Assembly: GCA_026874595.1 (NCBI GenBank)
Contig: CM049322.1
Span: 40,048,840 to 40,112,839 of the forward strand
Source: Sipunculus nudus
Taxonomy: Eukaryota; Annelida; Sipuncula; Golfingiida; Sipunculidae
Reading direction: 5' to 3'
DNA: 64,000 nt
Positions 1-14,000 of this stretch are shown here, piece after piece. How positions within the stretch are numbered: the first letter of the stretch is position 1; every line of letters starts with the position of its first letter. The notes below the pieces were generated by a model. It saw only the letters and a program-made list of their open reading frames with translations. It did no database searches and was not told the DNA's origin. A program made the position numbers and the translations under genes.

Positions 1-2993
1 TCACATTAAATATTGATCAAAAGGTCATTTTTACCTCTGTCCCAGAGCCCCCTAAGACCAGGGGCCAATTTATCAAGAGGGCAAATGATTTAAGAAAGGA
101 TCCCTGTAGAGGCTTCGTTAATCCATGGGGGTCTCGGTACAGAATGTGTTGCCATGACATTCTCAGTCCAGCACTCTCCACACAGTGACCGATATTAAAA
201 TTGATTGGCTGGTTGGCTTTGATAGTTCCCTTGAGCAGAGAGTTGCAATGTGTTGCCATGGTTTTGCACTTGTTATGCTCCCCTCAGTGATTAAGTATAA
301 TGATCAGTTTGCACCCCCAATAATCCCACTGTGCGGAGAATGCCAAATGTGTTTCTTTGCCGAAGCAATCGGTTTCACTCTCCGTGCAGTAGTCACATGG
401 AATGATCATCTGTCACTTTTCGTAACCCTCCTAGTGGAGCCCAAACCAAGGGTTTCCATGGCAGTGGGCTTTGGTTATAATGACCTTCTTATATTGAATT
501 AATTTTCCTATATTCTCTGTGAGAAAACCAATACGTTCCCTGGTAGGCCTGCACTTTTAAAATGTTAGCATTGACCTGATGAAATACAGTTGGAAAATAA
601 AAGCACATGAATGTGATACGGGATGTAAACTGCATGAAGCAATTATTTTTTTTACCAAACATATCCCAAAGTACCTAGGCTTCCATTACTTAACAGATTT
701 TAAGCATCCAGACCCACCATTTATAGAAAAGATGAAATGCCACTGGCTTCAAGGTGGGGTTTCACTTTTTCTTAAAATTCATTAAGTTGAGACATGTGCT
801 TCACAGACGTTTCTCTGCAATATATACGCATTTACAGGTCAGGTGTTTTCAGCATTTCTTTGTTTTTCACACCTGCAGATTGGGTCACCTGAATCAACTC
901 ACAAACATCTTATGTCTTTCTTTATAGCTTTTGTCAGTACAAGTGGTTCTTTTTCACAAATAAATAGTTTTCCATGGTTAAATTAAGAGTTACAAATGAC
1001 GTTTTTCATGCTGTATTATATATATTGTATAAGTAGGAAAACATGCTTATTGTTAAATCTGATTTCTAGCCTGGCCTATTATTTTAATCCCTACCCTGAA
1101 GAATCAAAGCCACTAATTTTAACTTTAGCAAAGGAAATCTACTATAATTGACCATGTATAGTGATGTTCATGAAATTAGCTGTTGGCTGTAAGGATATAT
1201 AAGAAACATAACTTCTAAGTAAGACAGAAACATAACTTCTGAACATGAAATTTACAGAAAATAAAATATATAATAAAACATATGTAAAATATTTAAAGAG
1301 TAATATATCAAATGTCTTTTACCCAGGTAAAATAAGTGTGTATTTTGTGATATTAAATGGAAGGATTAATTCTGTTATGTTCATGATAATAGCTGTTGGC
1401 TTTAAGGAAATATTCCAAGAACTGACTTGGTCATAAAGGACCAATTTACATGAAATTTGCATTAATCTGCATATTATTTGTTTTGCCTTGTGTTCCTAAT
1501 TGTCCCATGGTTGACAGTCAAGCATGATAGAAAAACAAGGAAATTATCCTAAAAAGTGGCAGCTTGCATGGCAGGTGGCTGTAAAATAGCTAATTTACAT
1601 ATCATTTGCATATCGAGATGAATGATTTAATTTTGATAACCAGTTCACCCTTGCATATTAAGTGCCATGAAACATTACCTCACAAACTCAGTCTCTAAGG
1701 CAGTTACAAGCCGGTTCGTTTGCATTTTAACAAAACCAAACAACTTGCAGACATGTGTGTGGTTAATGTTACCTTGGAAACGCATGATTTTGCCACCAGG
1801 GTATTGTCAGCAGACGCCAGCCACAATGTTTTGGTGCATTATCAGACCAGTCACAGTTACAGAAGGTCTGTAAAACATCGCCTACATTCTGAATGGATGA
1901 ATTTCTTTCTCACAGTATCATACTTATAAAGAATAGACAGGCAATTTCATAATGGATGGTGATATTCCAGTAATGATAAAAAATGCCAATATACACTGAA
2001 TGTTTTTGTGTAACATTTTTATTCAAATTTCATTATTTTTCATGTTGCCATAATTTCATTCATCATTTATTCTTTTTTGTTGTTATTTATCTTATTAATA
2101 CTGCACCATATTTTACCTGATTATACAAATATCATATATTCAAAAATAGGACTCAAAAGATTCCATATATACTTCAGTGATTATTCTTTACTGCGTTTCA
2201 TTAGTAGAAAATTTTATTTCAACAAGCATTGCAATGCAAGTCCAAGGTAAATCAAATACAACGTATGGAACTTTGTGGCAAAATAGCCAATTTTATTAAT
2301 GTATGTGGAATATTTACACGTTAAATGGGCAACATGTCACCGAGGGATGTTTCCTGGCTTTGACCTCTGGAATGACCTCTTGTTAACATTACAGGCAGAG
2401 TGTCTTAATATATATTGCCTGGTCACCTGATTCAGGCATTGACGCTGTCTGTCTGGAGTGCCAGTGCTCCATTTTCTAATGAAACGTGCCTGCTTTTCCG
2501 ATTGGTTCAGCATTGACATTGTAGTACCCCTCCATTGACAAAGTCACGTTTCTTTATTTACTTTCACCAAGCTTCTGCACACATCGACCTTCCCAGTAAA
2601 TATAGACCGATTGGTATGAAGTAACAGACTATTCACTTCACACCTTAGCTATTGTCCCAAGTGAACTGTACCCTTAAGTGCTATAGGTTATAAGCCCAGA
2701 GCACTTAATGGAGGCCTATACATTTCTAATTTCTCTATTATGACCATCCCTCATGCACACTAAGGATTCTCATCAGCCAGTGTACTGAGACAATAGTACC
2801 TGCACACAGAGTTTATGAGTACATAAACTAATCTCTGAAACTAAATTTGATCACTGTATGATTTAGGGGACTATGGATAAAGTTTAGACAAGTTAGGACT
2901 AATGCATGTAGGTCTAATTTGTTAACTTTTCACATTAATATATTTACATCATATTTTTCAGGATCAGGAAAAATATTTTTTTAATGCATTTTT
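1..2993. other. robo intron (left part, 5' side of Ig2 exon)
   Basis: AT-rich, with no Ig1-like exon or other recognisable coding exon. Only minor repeats are seen: two nearly equal segments at 1166-1198 and 1378-1412 (both contain GCTGTTGGCT), and a short tandem pair around 1203-1242 (aacataacttct). Confidence 0.6.
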
Positions 2994-5134
2994 AGCTCAG
3001 CTGACTATAAGTCATCTGAGCTATAGTCGTGGTCCATTGTCCTTTGTTCGTCCGTCTGTCCGTCCGTCTGTCCGTCCGTCCATCCGTAGATGTGGCACGT
3101 TTTGAAACCGTAAGACCTAGGAATCCAAAATTTGGCATAGTGTTAGATGTCCCCAAGATCTCCTACCAAGCCGAAAACTGGGTAGTTGCGACTTCATTTG
3201 AGAAATTAAGGAAAAACCTCAATTTTTTATTAAAAACCTATTTTCACACTTCAGGGCTGCCTAGTATCAAAACCATTCATCTGTTATTCCTCATATTTAC
3301 CATAAATATTCCTCTATATAGTTCCTATGTACATGCCTGAAATTATGTCTGTATTATATAATTTAAAAAAGTTATGGGCCAGAACATAATGCATTTTGTA
3401 AAAAATCAGGAAAGATATTTGATCACTTAACACAAAACATGCTAAAGATATGGACTTTTTTTCAAATAATATAACTTAAATTAATCATAATTAAATTGTA
3501 TACCCAAAATTAGATCAAAATCTTTTAAATTTTTTAAAATATTAACAAAAATAAAAAAATTGGTACCTTAAATTTTGCCTAACTTTGACCATGGCACGTT
3601 TTTTTCCTGTAAGTACTGTGGATTAATTTTTCTTCGCATGTTTTTGTTAGCATTTTGTCTGTTAACACTAAAAATTTGAAACCAGTTGATCAAAAACTGT
3701 AGATTTTATTCAAGTTTTCAAGCACCATGTAACATATTGTTTACATCAGGCTAGTGTTATGCAGTTTCCCAGCTCCCCAGCTTCAGCTCTTGTTCCTAAA
3801 ATTTGGCATACAATTAGATCAGTATTGCCTAATTGTTTTAAGTTATGGGCCCAAACATAATGCACTTTGTAAAAAATCAAGAAATATATTTACTCCCTTA
3901 ACAAGGGGCTTGCTGAAGCTAGAGATTTTTTTGTAACATTATTTAATCAAGATTCAATTAAATACCCAAAATTAGTTCTGAATTTTTTTAAATTTTATAA
4001 GTTATTAGTTATTAAATATAAAATTAGTACCTTAAATTTTGCCCAACTTTGACCTTTCATGTTTGTTTCTTGTGAGCTCTGTTTATATAATTTTCATATC
4101 ATACACACATAAGGATTTCAGCTTTTTAGTTTAGAAAGCTGAAAGAAATAGGCCAAAAATTGTAGCTTTTATTAATGTTTTTATGAGACCATATCAGACC
4201 TTGGCTCTCTCCAGCCACTCTTGAGTCACCTGTATGTTGACCTTGTTGAACTTTCAGCAAATTATGCATGCTTGATTCAAGGCATATACTGGGGCAGCCA
4301 GGCAGCTTATGGCCAGTCACAGTTGATCCAGGTGTCCAACCCAACTCATCTAGTAGTTTTAACCAACAACATAACAATAAACAATAAATTAATCAATTTT
4401 TATTGGTTTTTGATAACAAATTAAAGAAAAATAGAAAAGGAATTTGTAAGTTTATAATGATAGGGAATTAACTTGCAGTTACTGATGATATAAGAATCTT
4501 GTATCGATGGATAGAATGTCACGTATTCCAAATAACACCATGCAGTCACCTATGGCATTTTTCAGTTCAATTTTAATAATAAAAAAGTAAATCATATTAT
4601 TCATTACTAATCATTAGGGATCATATGAAGGAAATTAATGATAGACAAAGATGCAGTTGATATTATTAATCTAGATTCCTACTGTGTCTAGTGTGTACAT
4701 TGATGTGAAATTAGTCCAAAATGAATATATTACATTTATTTTTTTAAATATAAATAAAAGCCATAAAACCAGGTACTTATGATCATTATTTAAATGTGTG
4801 AATTTTGTACATTCTGGATTCTCAATACCATTGTTTGGTGAAAACTGAATAAATACCAGACATGGTGGGAATACTTTGCAATTGTATTTAAAAACGAATA
4901 TGAATATGTACTCCATTATAAAATTTCTTGCACATAGAATGGGAATTCAGGTAAAAATGAAAGTATATGAATACCAGTCCAAATACTTTCCGAATAAATT
5001 AATGAATGCATTCATGAATATATTCTTTAATATTATTTTAATAATCATTTCAGTTATATTTCATTTTTAAAAATCATAAGATTCTCTTATTATTTTTAAT
5101 AAAAATTATATCTGGGACAATATTTGTAATTTTT

Positions 5135-7141
5135 AGCTCAGCTGACTATAAGTCATCTGAGCTATAGTCATGGTCCATTGTCCGTCGTTCGTCCGTCTGT
5201 CCGTCCGTCCGTCCGTCCGTCTGTAGATGTGGCACGTTTTAAAACCGTAAGACCTAGGAATCCAAAATTCAACATAATGTTAGATGTCTCCAAGATCTCC
5301 TACCAAGCCGAAAACTGGGTCTTTGCGACTTCGTTCCTTTGAGAAATTAAGGAAAAACCTCAATTTTTTATTAAAATCCTATTTTCACACTTCAGGACTG
5401 CCTAATATCAAAACCACTCATCTATTTTTCCTCATTTTTACCATAAATATTCTTCTATATAGTTCCTATGTACATGCCAGAAATTAAGTCTGTTAAGTAT
5501 AAATTCTTAAGTTATGGGCCCAAACATAATGGACTTTGTAAAAAATCAGGAAAAATATTTTCTCACTTAACATGAAAAATTTTGAAACTAGAGTCTATTT
5601 TCCCAAGTATATAACTATGTTTAATTAAGATTCAATTGTTTACCCAAAATTAGATCTGAATTTTGTAAATTTTTTAAGTAATTAGCATAAAAATAAAATC
5701 AGTACCTTAAATTTTGCCCAACTTTGACCATGGCACGTTTTTTTCCTGTAAGTACCATTGATTTAATTTTCACAGCATGTAAACATAAATATTTAATTTG
5801 TTTAATTTTTTTCTTGAGGCTCTATTGTAGTCATTTGCTTTGATTACAGATTACAGATGCAGGGTCCCACTCTAGGTCACTGGAAGTCAGCTATGCCAGG
5901 GTTTCTGATTTGTTACAGTCACTGGGGGAGATCCCCTGCTGTGACAGGTGTACAGTTATTCTCATATCACCACCCCAATCACCCTCCCCCCCCCCCCCAC
6001 CCCCCCCACCCCCCCCCCCCCCCCCCCCCGCAAACCCAACCCACCAAGGGTTTCTGATTTGATACAGTCACTGGGGGAGATCCCCTGCTGTGACAGGTGT
6101 ACAGTTATTCTCATATCACCCTCCCCCCCCCCCCCCCCCCCCCGCAAACCCAACCCACCAAGTGTTATGGAGTATTGTTATTGTTTTTACTGTATCTCCT
6201 TAATTGTAATGCTGTTTCCACTCTGATATGCAAAAACTTTCCTTGAAAAAGTAATTCAAGATGTAATCCAGAAGATGCAATGTTGTGTAATGTAGCATTT
6301 TTAAAGAAATCATTTTTCTTTTAAATGATTTTACCGATCATAATGGAACTCATCAGTATGCTTAAATTATGATAAAATATGAAGCACATTATGGATAAAT
6401 AAAGACACAATTAAAAATTGTGAAATCTAAATCAAGTATTTTTTTTAGATATTTATTTTTTTGCGGATTTAAAAGATATATTTTTGTGGTAAAAAATTAA
6501 TAAACATTTGTATGCATGATGTGGTGTTATCTGACAAGATTGAGATTTATGATGATGCAATTGAGAATTATGAATCAACTTTTATATTCAGATATATATG
6601 TTATATTGAAAATGTATAGAAATATAAACTTAAATTAAAAAAAAATTGATGTGATAAAAAAATGAGGATTTATTACAAACATTTGTTCATTATTTTCTTG
6701 CATCAGCAGAATTTGAGATCAGGCTTTGTTTGCCATGTTTTATGTTGTTAATTAGTTATATTTCAACTGTATACATTTCATAAAAAAAACATATATTTAA
6801 TAATATATATTATACAAAAAAAAAGATTTGATTGAACAAATGTGTAAACTACTGAAATGTCAATAGTTAATCGAAAAGCCAACTAATGATCATCATGGTA
6901 ATTGTACAGATCATTTGTTCACAAACTGCACACATGCTTAAGTTTCAACATTAGGAAACACATGGTCAGGTCACAAAATATTATTTGCAACAATTTTTGC
7001 TCATCAATACAAACCAATCATATAAACCAACCATGGCCTTTATTACCTCTTCCTCTTACACTTTCTCTCCATTTGATATTATTTTAGATTTTTACCTTCA
7101 AGGTTAACGTCAGCTGAGCACAGTGACCCATAGGTCCCTTG
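5135..7141 (+). mobile_element. Inner copy of the same element family
   Basis: Head at 5135 (AGCTCAGCTGAC), GTCC-rich tract at 5183-5225 and tail CAGCTGAGCACAGTGACCC..CCCTTG at 7111-7141. About 2.0 kb, flanked on both sides by T runs. The first 700 bases closely match the outer copy. It carries the C-tract duplication at 5899-6164. Pairing of head and tail is inferred. Confidence 0.6.
5899..6164. repeat. Two-copy tandem repeat with poly-C tracts
   Basis: Units begin at 5899 and 6047 with gtttctgattt and share cactgggggagatcccctg and gtgacaggtgtacag. Each ends in a long cytosine run (about 5985-6029 and 6124-6143) followed by cgcaaacccaacccacc. The units differ in length mainly through the C run. 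Open frames here (proline or glycine runs) are artefacts of the C tract. Confidence 0.85.
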
Positions 7142-7427
7142 TTTTTAATAAATAGTTAAAATCTTATATTATATGTTCTGCTTATAAGTTATATGGCCAA
7201 GTCAAAATCTGTGTGACAATAGTACTCCATTTGTTAATAAAATAAATGAAATCAATCCTCTTCCCTGTCTCCAAAGGTACTATCAAAATCATACATAAGT
7301 TAAACAACAACAACTCATAATACCACTTATACTTATTACCACACAAAACCAGCATGTGCTTCATTTCTAAATCATATTTTTTTATCATATAAAACAGCTG
7401 AGTGCCGTGACCCATAGGTCCCTTGTT

Positions 7428-7796
7428 CTTTTTTTAATTATTTTTAGTGAGTTTGCTTGGTACTCATCAGATTGAGGGGAAATGACTTGAAAGATGGAAT
7501 TACTCTAAAGTCATTGCATGAAAGTTTCTCTTGATATTCTTTTATAGGATAGGTCCATGGCCTGTTGGTGGCACTGTTTATTGAATGACGATGAAGAAAA
7601 TCATGTGACAGTAATGACTGTTTATTGAATGTGGATGAAGACCAGTAACCACATCATAGAAATGTTTGAGACACCAGTAGGGTCCGAACTGGGATCTCCG
7701 TTTTAGGGTTTAAACATCTTTACTCTATGTTTTAATGTTAAGTCAATCACACTTGACAAAATATATTCAAGAAAACATTCTCTCTTTTTTTTGCAG
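7428..7796. other. End of robo intron upstream of Ig2 exon
   Basis: Contains a direct repeat of about 27 bases, 42 bases apart (7575 and 7617, tgtttattgaatg..gatgaaga). The branch and pyrimidine region ends at 7796. Nothing else was recognised. Confidence 0.5.
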
Positions 7797-8075
7797 TATT
7801 AAGAGATGATTTTAAGACCAACCCGCAAGACAAAAGGGTTGCTGTTGGTGACACGGCAACTCTGGAATGTCGTCCACCTAAAGGTCTTCCAGAGCCACGG
7901 GTTCACTGGAAAAAAGATAGTGTTCAGATTGAGATTGGTGGAAGGATGCGTGTCGAAAATGGAGGCAATCTTGTTATACCGAAAGCAGAAAAAGCTGATT
8001 CCGGGACATATATTTGTGTGGCCGCAAACATGGCTGGGCAGAAAGAAAGTATACCTGCAAGATTATCTGTTGAAG
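7797..8075 (+). CDS. robo: robo exon: Ig2 domain, first coding exon in window
   Basis: Follows a T-rich tract ending in gcag and ends at gtacgt; phase 1 to phase 1, 93 codons. It encodes a whole Ig module: LRDDF start, first Cys in LECRPP, core Trp in VHWKKD, second Cys in DSGTYICVAANM. The LRxDF start followed by RVAVG is typical of Robo Ig2. The phase-1 start means an upstream exon (Ig1) must donate one base. Confidence 0.95.
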
Positions 8076-11000
8076 GTACGTAAGGAATATTGGTTACTTA
8101 ATCAAATTGTTGCTCCAATAATAGCTAGTACACAACTTGGCATTTGCAATATTTCTTGGTACATTGTATCTAATATTGAATTTTCATCATCAGTGTTTAG
8201 TCCATCAAAAATTCATACCTTGCAAAATGCTTGAATATTTTGGAGGTGAAAATATATTGGTTTGCCACATCTGACATTTGTTTGTGCACAATTCTGCTTT
8301 TGGCAATAATGTTACTGAAGTCTTGAAATTTTAGTTATGGATAGGGAAAAGGCAGAATAAATTAAGTGCTATAAATTAAAGATGTGGAAATATTCAAGTA
8401 AATGTTTGAGATGCAATATGGAAAGGTTCCATTGATATTTTGGAAAAATGATACAGAAAAAGTTCAATGAAATATTGGAAATATTGTTTTATGTTATGGA
8501 ATTATTCACTGTTATGTTAGATAGTTAATTAGGTACAGAAAAGAACAAGTTAGAGCTGTAGCTATGGAAAGGGCGGTATGACATGTTGGACATATAGATA
8601 TGGATTTGAAACAAGTTAATGTTAGGGAGTTTGTCTTATACATATAATTGATAACAACATATTTTTTTACGTTTCAGTATTTAAATGCACATTTATATAT
8701 ATGTCAGTGTGAAAGAACGTGTACATGCTTTTGACATGCTGGTTTTACAATCCTTAATAAATTATATATAAAAAATATGATATTAAAATTATGACACATT
8801 GTATCAATCAGAGAGTTTTGTGTAAACCAGTCAGGTACGGGTAAAAACAAATTGATTTCTTTATGTTGAAGTTGCAGCTAATTACAAGGAGTTATATCAT
8901 ATGAACACAGACATCAGATTAATTATCAAAGGACTTAAAAGCTGACAGTAATAATTGACAGCACTTGATGTTGTCACAGACCTGGGACTAATTAATACCT
9001 GGATATTATTAGTTCCAACTAATTGTTCTGTTTATAATGAAGAGGATAAGACCTTTTTCAGCATTCATTCATTTTCTGATCCACAGGTGGATACACTCAT
9101 GTTGACTATCTTTATTAATTTTCTTTATTTATTCCCACAGAAAAGCCTAAGATCATGAAAGCACCAATAGATGTTGACGCACAGGAAAATGAAGACATCA
9201 AGTTTGAGTGTAAAGTTGCCGGAGATCCAACACCTAGCATTGATTGGCGGAAAAAAGGCGGAGCTATCCCACCCGGAAGGTACGGACTGTGTTCTGAAAC
9301 AGAAATATTTTGATAGTCATTAATTAATTTGTATGATACTTGGTAAATAAGTGTAGAAATTCCTATTATTAGTTTTAATGATTTGCTTGATATTTTTTTA
9401 TAATTAAAGAAATTGTGATCTTTTGTAAATATAATTAATTATTATCATGATTAGATTAATTGCAAGCATCCAGTGGCATTATATTTAATCATAATTAAAT
9501 TAATTTAAATCATGATATGCCAATGGCTATTTTCTGTTGCTGCAGTTTTATGATAAAACAGGCTCAATTATAGTACTGCCTGAAGCAATAGAATGTGAAA
9601 TTATGTGTTATAAATGTTCTTCTTGTCACGCGAGTAACAAAATTGTTAGTTTTGTTGGGAATTTGAGTTTTGCACAAGGCAGGAATGAGGCTGATATTCT
9701 GTGTTTAGTTTCTGCAATCGCCACCAGGTGACTCCACTGTGAATAGGATTGGTTGATTTTATTTAGTATGTTTGCCACTAGATGGCTCCACCTCCTTGTG
9801 TCTGTCTCATCATCATGAAATCAAGTCTTGTACAGATCTTAGAGCAACACCTCTTTTGGTTCATACAGTTGAATTTAATCAATATTGAATATTCAGTATT
9901 TAATATATTATAATATAGGTTGATTTTGTAATAAAAATAAAAGAGAACGTTACAATGTAATATTATTTTAATATTAATTTAATGCTAATATTAACCTAGA
10001 CAATTAAACGTTTTGCTTTTAATTACTTTTTCTGAGATTTTATTCATAATGTGTTGCAGGTATCAGATTTTACCTGACAAGAGTCTCCTTATCAGGAGGG
10101 TCAAGGTTGAAGATGATGGAGTTTACATCTGCCGGGCGACTAATTCTGTTGGCTTCATGCAGGTTGAGGCCAGACTTACCGTTCAGTGTAAGTTAATCAA
10201 GTAGCTGGTGTGCTGTTATCAGACAGAGTAATTGAAATGATGGAAATTTTTTTTGCCTGATGAATTTAAAAATGAAGACTTTCTGAAGATGAGTTTATTT
10301 TCATATACATTCAGTCACAAGATATTAGCCAAACATGCAAGAGAAAAAATGATGAGTATAAATTATATGTATCTTCCCATGTAAGATGCTATATCTGACA
10401 AGTAAACAGTGCTGCATAATTTATTCAGCTGAGCATTGTGGACCAAGGGTCACTTTTAAAAGTTGGTATTAAGTAAGTAATATTAAAACTGTCCTGTGTA
10501 GTATATTACTTAATGTTCAGCTTGTTGATAGAGACGTGTATCTAATTGCCATTGCCTTACCTTTTGAGAAGTCACTGTCATAGAGTTAATTAACTTATCA
10601 TTTATTTATTGCAGCCCAGCCGTCGTTCTTGTTTACCCCGCGAAACAAGGTGGTTGGAGTGGGAAGCACGGTGTCACTCAAATGTCAAGTCACGGGAAAC
10701 CCTCCGCCGGCAGTTTTTTGGAGCAAAGGAAACACACAGGTATGCAGGGAATTGTGAATGACAGTTTCTGTTGTTATATTGTGAATCTTACCATAATTCA
10801 TAATGATTGGTGTGGTTGCTCAGACATGTTATTCTGGCCTCTTCTCTGTGGCTATGGGTCCAATCACTGCCAAAAGTATGTCTGCAGAGAGAGTGCCTTT
10901 GACTGTCCTTAAAAAACTTTTGTGTTGTTTTTCTGTACTCTGACTTGATTAATTCCTTTTAAGCATTTTAGCACAATTCTTCTACTTAACTGAATAGTTA

Positions 11001-14000
11001 ATCAAATTATTAATATTTTTTTCAGTTTTTTGTTGGTATCATATTCTTAATAAACTAAATTATGGAGCTATGCATTTCATACTGATCAGTTTAATTATCA
11101 TACCAACATTCAGTTTTCCTAATAATTGTCAGGGCCTGGACAGTCATGGGGTTAAACACTCGGCTCTCTCTGCTGGCGACCCCAGTTCAATCCCCGGTGT
11201 GGCTATGAGAGTGGGTTATAGTTGCCTGTCCAAGGCAGGTGGTTTTCTCTGGGTCCTCTACCCATACAGACTACTGAATGCCCTCATCGAAGCCATGGAG
11301 AGTGCCTTGATTAGTTGTAAATGCTATTCGTACAATCCATGTAAAATAAATAAGTTTAAATTAACAAGTAGAATTTTAATTCAGGAAATATTAAATCATA
11401 ACTTTGACGTTTTCTTTTCTTATAGGACCTGATGTTTCCAAAGCATAACCATGGTCGATTCTCTGTTACCCAAGATGGCACCTTGATCATCCAGAGAGTA
11501 CGGAAAATCGATGCTGGAGAATATGTATGTCAAGCTCTGAATGCAGCGGGAAGCGCACTTGCAAAAGCCAGGCTTACTGTCAAAGATATCGACCCCCGAC
11601 CCCCACCAATAATCCACTTAGGTCCCCAGAATCAGACATTGGCTGTAAATAGCATCGCATTGTTGAGGTGTCAGGCATCAGGTGATCCCGCCCCTATCAT
11701 TCATTGGTACAAGGATCGGCAGAGGATTGATGGCAATGACCCTCGATTCACTCAACTTGACACAGGGACATTGCAGATATCAGGTATATTCACAGTGACT
11801 TCATAATATTTTTTCTAATTTGTCAGGATTTGTCAAACGATTGAAAATACAAATAAAACTGCCTGTTAAATGCGTCACATTTGGGTGTGCTTACTTGATA
11901 TTATGTGAACTATAGACAGCAGTATTATAAATTTTAACAGATGAACAAAACATATTTTAAAATTACTTATCAAAAATAGCACTAATTAAAAAATTAACGA
12001 ATATTTTGAAAATTCACAAATTGTGTGTAAACACAGTCTTTGAATAAAAATACTACGAAAAAAACACAAATATGCTGTCAGTGTCTGTTCTTAACAACCA
12101 AACTTAATATAATTTATGTAAGTAACTCATATGGAGTAACATGACTGAAATGTGTTTGGGAAAACTCTAACACTTAGTTAAATACTCAATTTCAGATTTG
12201 AGGAAAGAAGACACTGGAAAATACTCGTGTGAAGCTGTAAGTGAAACTGGAACGACAACATGGAATGCATCATTAACTGTTGAAAGTGAGTGGGTGTTTT
12301 AATTATTTTAAAATTATGATTTTCAAAGGTTAGTTTCAGTCCACAATGGCTTAAAGTCCACAATGAACATTCTATATACCTTTTTAAAATTTTAACTTCA
12401 GAACAAGAAAAGAAAGTGAACAATATGTGTAACTAAGATTTGAAAGTGTTTTAAATTTCTGTTCCCCCCCACCAGAGGTCGTTTCTACTTGAAACAGATC
12501 TCTTCCTGATAGGCAGCGTGGGATGGCAGGGGCTACTCTTTGTAACTGTCAAACTTTAACATCAAAATTTTTTTCATCAAAGAAAATAGTCTGTGTGATT
12601 AAACAGTAAATATAACCATATCCTTAAGGAAAGTTAACACTAAATAAGGCCTAGTAATCTTTCACAATAAAGAACAACTGTAATATTATACTCTTTGTTA
12701 TCTTTACTGGTCAGTTTTATGTAAAAGTACTTGATGATACTTTGAATACATACAAAACATTCTTTTACATAAAGCTGTTTTCAGAATTAATTTATTTGAC
12801 CCTTGCATTTAAGAAATCATTATATATATAATAATCATAATAGTGAAATACAAATATCACATAAACAGTTATTGTGGTACCTTTCTCATACATATTCATA
12901 ATTTTTCTCTAGAGCCAAGCGACCCGACGATTATTTTCCGCCGCACCCCTGAACCAGCCACTTTCCCAGGTCCACCTTCAAAACCATCAGTTAGCAATAT
13001 ACAAGACCACAGTCTGAGGTTGTCATGGAAACCAAATTCCAACCAGGGGGCGTCACAAGTGTTTGCTTACACAGTCGAATACTTCAGCTATGAGACTGGG
13101 CAGGTGCGAATGTTTGAGAATTTTTTGGTGGTAGGAAGTTGAATATGAACATTTTTTAGTTTTACTGTGAATAATGATGTGAAGTTTGGAGATAATACTT
13201 GGATGATCATTTTGGAATTTTGAAAAAAAAAATTATGAAAAGTAGTAGTCTTGAATTGTCTATGCTTGTCATTTGCCATTGAGAACATAATTTGCTCTTA
13301 TCTGTTGTCATGGAAACATACAGAATTTGTTCATTAGAGAGAAGTTTGTTTCGCTGTTATTTATATCAAAACTCTGTAAGCAAAATTTGCCATGCTTAAG
13401 ATCAGTGCAATATTGTTTGAAATACAAATTTATTTAGGTATACACTTTATAATTTTGATATTTATAACTTTGATATAGATTAAATGTTCATATATATCCT
13501 AGCAAGCCCCTCAGGTTGAACTAAACAGCTTTAAAATTTGTAATTCCATAGATATGTCACTGTGAAATACTTGATATCGTGGTTATATATAAATTCAGGG
13601 GTGGCAAGTTGCCAGTGACAACATCCGTGTCCAGACATATACCGTGCGTAATCTTCAGCCTGACACCAGTTACTTGTTTCTCGTTCGAGCTCAGAACGCT
13701 CACGGAATGAGCATGCCAAGCCAGGTATCAGAGCCCGTCAGGACTACAGGTAACAACGAAAATTAATTATAAATTGATTATAAACTCAAACTGAGGTTAC
13801 ATATTTGCAAGTTTAAATTGTTGTAATTATCACTTTTTTTTCATTGTTTTACGAGTGCTCTGTTTTTACTGTCTACCCAAACAGTAATCTATGCAGAATA
13901 TACCAATTATTATATCAATTATTTTGTGTTCATGTAAAATATTAAGTTTTGGTCAATAAGAACAGTAGGGTTTTTGAACAAATGGTGAATTTTTGTTCAT

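Larger units (their letters stand above)
2994..7425 (+). mobile_element. Outer pearl/Helentron-like non-autonomous element in robo intron
   Basis: Starts with the head AGCTCAGCTGAC..GTCATCTGAGCT, followed by GTCC/GTCT repeats (3050-3085). It ends with CAGCTGAG..GTGACCCATAGGTCCCTTG at 7395-7425. Between them is an AT-rich body with a conserved stretch (gatgtcccc..atctcctacca) also found at 5285, 38670 and 41790, and a partial internal copy near 3800. A second complete head-to-tail element (5135-7141) lies inside. Pairing of this head with this tail is inferred from nesting; net length is then about 2.4 kb. No protein-coding capacity was seen. Confidence 0.65.

Noticed and set aside
185-502. 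105-codon open frame near the left edge
   Set aside because: No domain resemblance, no flanking splice sites in phase, and the neighbouring sequence is intronic; it is not Robo Ig1.
3029-3340. 103-codon frame beginning with RLSVRLSVRPSV-like repeats
   Set aside because: The repeats are the GTCC/GTCT tract of the element head; related copies at 5200, 38590 and 41780 do not keep the same frame.
5948-6226. Proline-rich or glycine-rich open frames
   Set aside because: Produced by poly-C tracts within a mobile element; both strands open for the same reason.
7640-7720. Possible minus-strand tRNA-like B box (agttcggaccc)
   Set aside because: No matching A box or cloverleaf could be drawn.
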